64,000 bases of DNA. Origin: Parietichytrium sp. I65-24A. Taxonomy: Eukaryota > Sar > Bigyra > Thraustochytrida > Thraustochytriidae. The notes under the pieces were generated by a model. The model searched no databases, had not been told where the DNA came from, and worked only from the letters and a program-made list of their open reading frames with translations. Both the position numbers and the translations under genes were made by a program. Location: contig BLSF01000025.1 in assembly GCA_012862575.1 (NCBI GenBank), forward strand, positions 186,001-250,000, written 5' to 3'. Numbering within the stretch: position 1 is the first letter of the stretch; each line of letters starts with the position of its first letter. Positions 57,047-64,000 of this stretch are shown here, piece by piece.

Positions 57047-59848
57047 CTACACTTTTCTTTGCCTGAGATATGGATCCTGACATATTGTCTTCACATCCGG
57101 GCGGTACTCTTGGCTGTAGGTGAGACAGCGTCGGATGAAGTTCTTCGCTTCACTGGATATTTGTGGCTTGGCAGGAAAGTTGACTTGCGTCGCCTTCAGC
57201 ATGGTTTGATCGTGGAACACCTTTTCCTGGCTCATCCCTTCTCCAAACGGCCTCTGACCGTACAACATTTGGAAGAAGATGACTCCGGTGGACCAAACAT
57301 CCACTTTGGATGATATTTTTGGTGGGGCACCTCCCAGACGAAAGCATTCTGGTGGCAAGTACCAGTACGTTCCCGCACCCTGCGACGTGAGCTCAATGCC
57401 GGTGGATTCTGCGTCAGAAGGTTCCATGATTTTTGAAAGGCCAAAATCGGTGATCTTGACACCCCCACATTCGTCAAAAAGGATGTTGCCAGGTTTAAGG
57501 TCGTAATGGATGATACACGGGCGATAGGAGCGCTTCTCTTTCATCGGCACATGGGCGCTGCCGCTTGAGTTTTCAGACTCCTCGTCCCCGGACAGTTCTC
57601 CACCCGAGCTGAGATAACGCAAACCGGATAAAATTTGCAAGAGAATGCTCCGCGCTTCTCGCTCTGGCAAGGTCTTTCGGAGCTTGAGGTGCACTTCGAG
57701 GTCTGTGCCCTTGCAAAACTCCAACACAGTTGCGAAAGAATTTGCGTCGATCTCGAAAACGTCGTAGAGCTGCACGATGCGAGGATGCACCAGACTGAGG
57801 TGAATATTGTATTCGCGGGTGGCGTGTTTGAGGTAGTTGGCTTTCTTTTCCTCGCTCCAGTTGGAGTTGAGCTCGTGCACTTTTACCGCAACGTCTCGTA
57901 AACCAATCAAGTCATAGGCTTTCCACACCTCGCTAAAGCCGCCTTTTCCGAGAAGTTCCCGCAATAGGTACCTATTGTGCAAGACGGGCTGTCTATTGAA
58001 CCGCGACCCATCTTCTTCCCTGATCCTTTTAAAATTACGAATATGAAAGATCTTGTCCGTGTCTAGTTTGGCTCGCTCGTCAACAAGGTCTTGCTCGCGT
58101 CGCTTCAGCGCGTTCATCTCCGCTTTGGCAGCTTCCTCCGCTTCCATTTCGTCCAATTCACTGATGACAGCATCATCTGCGGTACCTGTAGTGACCTTTC
58201 GCTGCTTCGTTTTGGTGAGCATCTTGCGGCGTTTCTCGAGCTCTTCGCGCCGCTGCAGCAGGTCGAGTTGTTTTGCACGGATAGATCGGAACGCTTCACC
58301 ATCCTCCCATATCTCAGCAAGTCTCGCCCTTGGCCCGAACCCGTGCTTTTGAACGGAGATGCGCCCAAGTCTATAGCTTTCTTCTGTCAAGCGCTTTCTC
58401 TGAAAGCGATGGAGCTCAGAGTCCGTTTTACGCAACAAGTCCTCGAGTACCTTGGCAACCTTGTTGCGATGTTCGGTCTGAACCTCCGTCAACTTTTCGG
58501 CCTTGGCCTCAAGTTCCGCAATCTGTAGTTGGTGCAGCTTGGCCTTGTGCAACTCGTGTTGCAAATTGCTCTCCTTCTCCTCAAGTTGAGCTTTTAGCTT
58601 GGAAAGCTCCCTTTCTTTCTCCCGAAGCTCAAACTCCAGCTCCCGAACCTCAGAGGGGCGCACCGGTTTAAACAAAGAGTTAGATTCTCTAGTGAGGGAT
58701 GAGCCAAATGTTAGCGTTGCCGATGATTCGCCGCCTGTAAGGATACCCCCCGCGTCATTTTTGTCAGCTGCGCCATCCACTCTACCAACGACCGTCGAGG
58801 TGGCAGTAATTGTTTCACTCTGTTGAGTCTCCGTTGGTCCACTCCGGTCATCAGCGCAACTTAGATCGAGTACTGGATTGCTCAAGCTGGATGCAATGTC
58901 GGAAACGGGTGTTTGCGATGAGCCAGGCTCTTCGCTAGTTGAATCTTGTGTCACGGACGGAGTTATCGCTACCATCTTTCCCGAGCTCTGCTGCCTGGAC
59001 AGTTTCTTACGTTTTTCCGGGGCTGCAGGGGATGGTGTCACGGGCCCGAATCCGCCGACAGGAACGAAGAATTGTTTAATCTGCGGCTGGTTCCTGAGTG
59101 CATTCTTTAGCGAGGTAGATGTTCCGCCACTCGGTGAAGACGCCGAGTGCCTACTACGGCGGCTGGGGGTATGCTCCCCTTTTGAGTCATTATTTTGAAG
59201 CTCCACCGAGGTTTGGCTCAAAGCCCCTTTCGAGATGCTGTTGCTCCGTACGAGCAACTCGCCATGAGAATCGATGGTGGGGTCCACTTTGGCCGCCTCA
59301 TTCAGCAGCTCTTTGTACCGTTCCTTGAGCTCCGCTTCCTCGCGGTTGAGCTTGTCGGCGAGTTCGTGCCATGCGGACTCGTTCCGCTCGAAGAAGATGG
59401 CATGCATGATCGCGTTATCTTCCTCCCGCGAAAACTCGTGAGGGTTTGTCGGCGGGAACGGCGCCAGCTTTCTCTTCCTCGATATCGTCCCCGACCCTTG
59501 CGACGATGCGTCCTGGCTCTTGTTTTGCGCCGACCACGTCGCCGCGCTGTCGCCCATCGAGTCCTGCCTCACTTCCGTCGTTGGCGAGTCCGGCACTCTG
59601 CTCACCGACGCTACGCGCTCCAGCCCCGGCATCGTGCGCGACACAGAGCTGGAGCTGCTCAGACTGCTGCTCTTGTACCCGTTACTCGCGTCCCCTTCCG
59701 CTCCACCTTGCTTGTTCGGTCCTCGCGCCAACGGCGAACCGAACCCCACCGAAGTCACAGCCACCTGGTTGGACCCGTTAGAAGTGATTCTAGCCTCCAG
59801 CCGCTGGATCCTCTCCCTGTTCGCCACTGCCAGCACGTCCATCGGCAT
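57047..59848 (-). CDS. Tousled-like kinase with Myb/SANT-like segment
   Basis: A 933-residue Ser/Thr kinase of the Tousled-like family (TLK), which phosphorylates Asf1 and acts in chromatin assembly during replication. The kinase domain (627-933) has GKGGFSEV (634-641), the catalytic loop HYDLKPGN with Asp783, DFG with Asp801, and the TLK-specific LTSQGAGTYWYLPPECF and KVDVWSTGVIFFQ. A ~30-residue acidic/Ser insert sits between helix E and the catalytic loop (about 747-777). A coiled coil of about 150 residues precedes the kinase, as in other TLKs. An upstream segment (139-182; SREEDNAIMHAIFFERNESAWHEL) resembles a Myb/SANT repeat, unusual for a TLK. The middle is Ser/Thr-rich and disordered. 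The start at 59848 is the first ATG. Confidence 0.92.
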   Translation of the reverse strand: MPMDVLAVANRERIQRLEARITSNGSNQVAVTSVGFGSPLARGPNKQGGAEGDASNGYKSSSLSSSSSVSRTMPGLERVASVSRVPDSPTTEVRQDSMGDSAATWSAQNKSQDASSQGSGTISRKRKLAPFPPTNPHEFSREEDNAIMHAIFFERNESAWHELADKLNREEAELKERYKELLNEAAKVDPTIDSHGELLVRSNSISKGALSQTSVELQNNDSKGEHTPSRRSRHSASSPSGGTSTSLKNALRNQPQIKQFFVPVGGFGPVTPSPAAPEKRKKLSRQQSSGKMVAITPSVTQDSTSEEPGSSQTPVSDIASSLSNPVLDLSCADDRSGPTETQQSETITATSTVVGRVDGAADKNDAGGILTGGESSATLTFGSSLTRESNSLFKPVRPSEVRELEFELREKERELSKLKAQLEEKESNLQHELHKAKLHQLQIAELEAKAEKLTEVQTEHRNKVAKVLEDLLRKTDSELHRFQRKRLTEESYRLGRISVQKHGFGPRARLAEIWEDGEAFRSIRAKQLDLLQRREELEKRRKMLTKTKQRKVTTGTADDAVISELDEMEAEEAAKAEMNALKRREQDLVDERAKLDTDKIFHIRNFKRIREEDGSRFNRQPVLHNRYLLRELLGKGGFSEVWKAYDLIGLRDVAVKVHELNSNWSEEKKANYLKHATREYNIHLSLVHPRIVQLYDVFEIDANSFATVLEFCKGTDLEVHLKLRKTLPEREARSILLQILSGLRYLSSGGELSGDEESENSSGSAHVPMKEKRSYRPCIIHYDLKPGNILFDECGGVKITDFGLSKIMEPSDAESTGIELTSQGAGTYWYLPPECFRLGGAPPKISSKVDVWSTGVIFFQMLYGQRPFGEGMSQEKVFHDQTMLKATQVNFPAKPQISSEAKNFIRRCLTYSQEYRPDVKTICQDPYLRQRKV

Positions 59849-60507
59849 TGCTGCGCCACTTTGTCCACCTTGTCCAAGTTGTCCACCTAGTCCGACTTGT
59901 CCAAGTTGTCCAAGGTGTCCAACTCCTGTGCGATCGCGCTCTTATTGTCAGGCGCGGTCGGTCAGGTTAGGTTAGGTCAGCTGCCGCGGCTCGGTGTCGG
60001 CGAGCGGCGAGATGCGACGTACACGCGTACTCTGTGGCGTACACCGCGCGTACCCTGAGGCGTGTCTTTTATTTCTGCGTGGTTCAAATTGTTCAAATTG
60101 CTCTCAAATTGTCAGTCGATAACTTCTGTTTGAAAAAATCTTCGATGCCATGTGAGAGGAGAGAGAAGATGAGAGATGATGAGAGGAGGTTTTTTGAATT
60201 TTGAGTTTTGAATTGACTCGGGTACTATTAGAGATGATGCTGGGAGGGATTAGGATGAAGAGAATGGTTCCGCAAGCACTTCGTGTTTGAATGGGTTTTT
60301 TGGAGGTGTGAGTGTGAGCTGCACTGCGCTAAATTTTTGTTAGTGGGCACTAGAGGTTTTGATTTGAAATTTGAAAATTTGAATTTGGAGGGTTCTGAAT
60401 GGGAGGGTTCATAGCTGAGATTAGGACTCCGCGTTCCGCAAATGCTATTGTTCCATTTGTTCATGGTGGGTTTTTTGTTCGTGAACGATCGTTTATTCTT
60501 GTTCAGG

Positions 60508-60636
60508 TTCTGGAACAATCTGAGCGCTTCGTTCAGTTCTCGACCATTCGAGACTGTTCTCCGTGTTCTTTTTCGAGAACAATTGGAGCGCTTCTTTAAG
60601 TTCTCGACCATTCGAGATTGTTCTTTGTATTCCTTT
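60508..60636 (+). promoter_or_regulatory. 64-bp tandem duplication carrying heat-shock-element modules
   Basis: The word GGAACAATCTGAGCGCTTC and the following TTCTCGACCATTCGAGA block recur 64 bp later, near 60572-60636. Each unit contains TTCnnGAA (60508-60515 and 60572-60579) and TTCTCGACC-ATTCGAGA-xTGTTCT (60537-60560 and 60601-60624). These give many alternating TTC and GAA triplets spaced by two bases, as in HSF binding sites. The units are about 270-390 bp upstream of the HSP70 start. Confidence 0.72.
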
Positions 60637-60661
60637 CACAGATTGACTGCGAGGAACCAGG

Positions 60662-60679
60662 TTCTCGAAACTTCGAGAC
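60662..60679 (+). promoter_or_regulatory. Heat-shock element nTTCnnGAAnnTTCn
   Basis: TTC at 60662-60664, GAA at 60667-60669 and TTC at 60672-60674, each two bases apart, is a three-subsite consensus for a heat-shock factor trimer. It lies about 220 bp before the HSP70 start codon, the expected distance. Confidence 0.78.
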
Positions 60680-60893
60680 GTGGGTTCCAATGCAAATGCA
60701 CGGAGTTTCAAACAAATGCACAGAAAGGTGAAAAAGCGATTGGCAGCAGACCCAAAACTCAAAAGCAAGAGCAAAAGCAAAAGCAAAAGCAAAAGCGCAG
60801 AAGAAGAGAAAGAGTAAGAGAAAGAGAAGCGACGATTCGAAACAGCAAAGGGCACAAGTTCGAGCGAGTGAAGAAGGAGATCTGCATCCGGGA

Positions 60894-62813
60894 ATGGCAG
60901 CGCGAAGTGGAGCTTCATCCCAAGTGAGCATTGGGATTGATCTTGGTACAACGTATTCTTGCGTGGGGTGCTGGAAGAACGACCAAGTGGAAATCATTGC
61001 AAATGACCAAGGAAACCGCACAACGCCGTCGTACGTGGCGTTCACGGAGACAGAGCGGCTGATCGGCGATGCCGCCAAAGCACAAGTGTCGATGAACCCA
61101 ACATCCACCGTGTTTGACGCCAAAAGGCTCGTTGGGCGGGAATTCAAGGACCCAGCAGTGCAGAAGGACATTGCCCATTTTCCATTCAAGGTGGTGGAAG
61201 GACGCGGGGGCAAGTGCAGCATTCAGGTTGACTACAAGGGCGAGCGGAAATCGTTTCTGCCCGAGGAAATTTCCTCCATGGTGCTGGTAAAGATGAAGGA
61301 GATCGCAGAGGCTTATCTCGGGCAGCCGGTAGAAAATGCGGTCATAACTGTTCCAGCATACTTTGACAACGCGCAGCGACAAGCGACAAGCGACGCTGGC
61401 AAAATTGCTGGCCTCAACGTTTTGAGGATTATCAATGAGCCAACCGCTGCTGCAATTGCATATGGCATGGACAAACGCGAAGGCGAGCGCAATGTTCTCA
61501 TCTTTGACCTCGGAGGAGGCACCTTCGACGTGTCTCTGCTGAGCATCGACAATGGTGTTTTCGAAGTGAAAGCAACTGGCGGGGACACTCACCTTGGTGG
61601 CGAAGACTTTGACAACCGTCTCGTAGACTACTTCATCGATGAGTTCAAGAAGAAGTACAAGAAGGACATCTCCAAGAACGAGCGTGCAAAGCGCCGTCTT
61701 CGAACCGCCTGTGAGAGGGCAAAGCGCACTTTGTCTTCGTCGACGACAGCCCACATTGAGATCGACGGTTTGTTTGAGGGTATTGACTTTACAACTCAGA
61801 TCAGCAGAGCCCGCTTCGAGGATCTCAATATGGACTTCTTCAAGAGCACCTTAGTTCCTGTTGAGAACGTTCTCCGAGACGCCAAAATGAGCAAGTCCCA
61901 AGTGGACGACATTGTGCTTGTTGGAGGATCCACCAGGATCCCCAAAATTCAAGCAATGCTGAAGGACTTCTTTAATGGTAAGGAGCCATCTCGCAGCATC
62001 AACCCTGACGAGGCTGTCGCTTTCGGAGCTACCGTTCAGGCGGCTATCCTCAGCGGCGAAGCTAAAGGGTCCTCCAAGCTTGACGACATGGTGCTCCTCG
62101 ATGTAACTCCGCTCTCCCTTGGGCTGGAGACTGCTGGAGGTGTCATGACCAAGTTGATTGAAAGAAACACCACCATTCCGTGCAAGCGAACGCAAGTTTT
62201 TTCCACGTACTCTGACAATCAGCCTGCGGTGAGCATTCAGGTGTTTGAAGGGGAGAGAACAATGACCAAGGACAACCATTTGCTGGGAACATTTCAGCTC
62301 GAAGGAATTCCACCTATGCCTCGCGGTGTTCCGCAAGTCGAGGTGACCTTTGATCTCGACGCAAATGGACTCCTCAACGTCTCAGCTGTGGAGAAATCAA
62401 CCGGCAAGGCCAAGCAAATCACCATCACCAATGACAAATCCCGTCTTTCCAAGGAAGACATCGACAAGATGGTTGCCGAAGCGGAGCGGTTCAAAGCACA
62501 GGATGATGCACAGCGCCAGAAAGTCGAGGCCAAGAACGACCTCGAGAATTATTGCTTTGGCCTACGCAATTCAATGAGCGACCTGAAAGGCCGTCTTCCG
62601 GACGCTGACCGCGAGAAGATCGAAGGTCTCATCACCGAGTCTCTCTCCTGGCTTGAGCAGAACCCGGATGCTCCGACCAGTGCTTATCAAGAGCAACTGA
62701 AGGACCTTCAGAATGTTGCGAATCCAATCATCTCCCGATGCGCGGGCGGTCAAGCTGGCCCTGGCCCACAAGCACCTCACGATTCCGCGCCAGAGGTGAC
62801 CGAGGTGGATTGA
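60894..62813 (+). CDS. Cytosolic HSP70 chaperone
   Basis: A 639-residue HSP70. The actin-fold ATPase domain (about 12-390) has [12 protein letters not shown], the [10 protein letters not shown] phosphate loop and the GGSTRIPK region. The substrate-binding domain (about 395-510) opens after DVTPLSLG and has the [26 protein letters not shown] strand set. The C-terminal lid ends in EVTEVD, a variant of the cytosolic EEVD tail that binds TPR co-chaperones such as HOP. No signal peptide, organelle presequence or KDEL-type end is present. It folds client proteins with J-proteins and exchange factors. The ATG at 60894 gives a short MAARSGASS leader before the ATPase domain. The intronless form is common for heat-inducible HSP70, and the upstream element array supports heat regulation. 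Confidence 0.95.
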   Translation: MAARSGASSQVSIGIDLGTTYSCVGCWKNDQVEIIANDQGNRTTPSYVAFTETERLIGDAAKAQVSMNPTSTVFDAKRLVGREFKDPAVQKDIAHFPFKVVEGRGGKCSIQVDYKGERKSFLPEEISSMVLVKMKEIAEAYLGQPVENAVITVPAYFDNAQRQATSDAGKIAGLNVLRIINEPTAAAIAYGMDKREGERNVLIFDLGGGTFDVSLLSIDNGVFEVKATGGDTHLGGEDFDNRLVDYFIDEFKKKYKKDISKNERAKRRLRTACERAKRTLSSSTTAHIEIDGLFEGIDFTTQISRARFEDLNMDFFKSTLVPVENVLRDAKMSKSQVDDIVLVGGSTRIPKIQAMLKDFFNGKEPSRSINPDEAVAFGATVQAAILSGEAKGSSKLDDMVLLDVTPLSLGLETAGGVMTKLIERNTTIPCKRTQVFSTYSDNQPAVSIQVFEGERTMTKDNHLLGTFQLEGIPPMPRGVPQVEVTFDLDANGLLNVSAVEKSTGKAKQITITNDKSRLSKEDIDKMVAEAERFKAQDDAQRQKVEAKNDLENYCFGLRNSMSDLKGRLPDADREKIEGLITESLSWLEQNPDAPTSAYQEQLKDLQNVANPIISRCAGGQAGPGPQAPHDSAPEVTEVD

Positions 62814-63084
62814 GTGCTCAAAGAAATTTCATACGATCATATTGTAAATCAATCAGTCTTGAAAAAGCAAGTATAAAGTAACATAGATGAATTATCGCAT
62901 TTCTCTAAAGTTTAATTTTCTGGACTATGCACTGCCTGGGCTGACCCTGACTTGTACAAGCTAGAGGAGGTAACTTCTTCTGGGAGCGACTTGTGAGAGA
63001 TGACTTGATTAAAAATGTTAACTAAATTTTGATTTGATATGTTAGTTACAATCTCTATTGTTTATGTTCGTTCGGCTGACTTTC
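62814..63084. other. Convergent 3' spacer after HSP70
   Basis: AT-rich interval of 271 bp between the HSP70 stop and the dehydrogenase stop. It contains only 3' untranslated-like sequence. Confidence 0.5.
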
Positions 63085-64000
63085 TCAGATTGTGGAAATG
63101 TCAATCACGAAGCGGTACTTGACATCTGATTCGAGGCAACGGTCGTAGGCCTTGTTGATTTCATCAGCCTTGACCATTTCGATCTCGCAAGTGATGTTGT
63201 TGCGGCCACAGAAGTCCAGCATCTCCTGGGTCTCCTGAATTCCTCCGATCAAGGAACCACCAACCTTTCTACGTCCAAAAATGAGTGTTGGCGGCTTGAG
63301 AACTGTCTCTGGTGAGACTCCGACGAAATTGATCGTTCCGTCGATGTTGAGAAGCTCGATGTAGGGTGTAATATCGTGCTTGACACCTACGGTGTTGATA
63401 ATGAAATCCAAAGTGCTCGCGTTCTCCTCGCGGTCCTTGTCGTCAGTACTGTCAATGAAAGCGTCTGCTCCTAGCTTGAAGGCATCGTCCTTCTTCTTTG
63501 TGCCGCGGCTGATGACAGTCACATGGGCTCCCATAGCCTTTGCAAGCTTTACAGCTACGTGGCCAAGACCTCCGAGACCTACGACACCAACCTTGTGCTT
63601 GGACTGGATTCCGTAGTGCATGAGCGGCGAATAAGTCGTGATACCCGCGCAAAGCAAAGGTGCTGCAGCTGCAAAATCCAAGTTGTCTGGGACGCGAAGT
63701 ACAAAGTTCTCACGGACGACGATTGACTTGCTGTACCCTCCATAAGTTGGCTTCTCATAGTCACCGTCCTTATGGTCGTGCTTGTACTTGCTATTGTACG
63801 TCATCACGCTGGTTTTGCAAAACTATTTTGATGTCACAAATACACCGACAGACGATTGTGAGTCCCACGCTCCAAAGCTACTTGTCGATACGTTCGAATC
63901 TACGGCCAAACTTACTTGCTCCTCGCCATGGTTGCACATCTTGCAGTCCTGACAAGAATCCACCATGCAACCTACGCCAACTCGATCGCCTTTCTTGAAC
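63085..64000 (-). CDS. Zinc-type alcohol dehydrogenase, cinnamyl/YahK-like (5' part outside window)
   Basis: The 3' part of a medium-chain dehydrogenase. Exon 63085-63822 is joined to exon 63916-64000, which runs off the window. The 93-nt intron has a GTAAGT donor, and the joint reads GEEQ then [12 protein letters not shown]. The structural-zinc loop appears as [18 protein letters not shown]. Then comes the Rossmann motif [14 protein letters not shown], followed by NADP(H)-type residues (SRGTKKK), typical of YahK/CAD-type aldehyde reductases. These use zinc to reduce aldehydes with NADPH. The catalytic zinc residues near the N-terminus are outside the window. The HSP70 gene is convergent, 270 bp away. 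Confidence 0.88.

Larger units (their letters stand above)
59849..60893. other. Divergent promoter region of Tousled-like kinase and HSP70
   Basis: About 1.05 kb between two divergent genes. It contains the heat-shock-element array (separate entries), GTCCAAC words at 59862-59925 and AGCAAAA pentamers at 60765-60800. No gene. Confidence 0.55.

Overview
The window is nuclear DNA of a unicellular eukaryote. It carries a mitochondrial calcium uniporter, transportin, an SCYL1-type pseudokinase, a Tousled-like kinase, casein kinase II beta and a cytosolic HSP70. Six of the 23 genes, plus the partial one at the right edge, have short introns (72-179 nt, almost all starting GTAAG); the rest look intronless. 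Paired LtrA domains, DD3-3-like surface proteins and the low intron density would fit a protist such as a stramenopile (for example a labyrinthulomycete), but this is inference and the species is not identified.

Layout, left to right: uniporter MCU (0.9-1.8 kb, +); a long gene-poor spacer; a membrane protein ending in a DGAT2-type acyltransferase domain (4.5-7.1, +); a repeat-rich acidic protein (7.2-11.5, -); a TRIP4/ASC-1-like zinc protein (12.1-13.0, -); a membrane-anchored JmjC protein with three exons (14.5-16.2, +); SCYL1-like pseudokinase (16.5-19.0, -); a CmoA-CmoB fusion (19.9-21.9, -); a small membrane protein (22.4-23.1, -); transportin (24.4-27.2, +); a four-exon sphingosine/diacylglycerol kinase-like enzyme (27.4-28.9, -); two tandem DD3-3-like receptors with cytoplasmic SH3 domains (30.0-35.6, -); a probable assembly duplication around the only N (36.2-36.8); a two-repeat membrane protein (37.1-38.1, +); glutamate dehydrogenase (38.8-40.8, -); a crotonase (42.1-42.9, +); BolA (43.2-43.6, -); a gene-poor, possibly retroelement-derived stretch (43.6-46.5); a TauE/SafE transporter (46.5-47.7, +); CK2 beta (48.0-49.5, -); a double-LtrA protein (51.4-55.0, +); a PrpF-type isomerase with one intron (55.5-56.9, +); a Tousled-like kinase (57.0-59.8, -); HSP70 behind a heat-shock-element array (60.9-62.8, +); and the 3' part of a zinc alcohol dehydrogenase (63.1-64.0, -, runs off the edge).

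Genes are individually transcribed with no operon logic. The most notable item is the CmoA-CmoB fusion: both steps of the bacterial carboxymethylation pathway for the tRNA wobble base (cmo5U34) lie in one membrane-anchored eukaryotic polypeptide. Other domain novelties are the acyltransferase behind a duplicated multi-pass module, the SH3-tailed DD3-3 pair, the double LtrA protein and the two-repeat membrane protein. Spacers are full of imperfect short tandem repeats and of a palindromic TACCGGTA word that I see only outside coding sequence. I found no tRNA, rRNA or CRISPR array.
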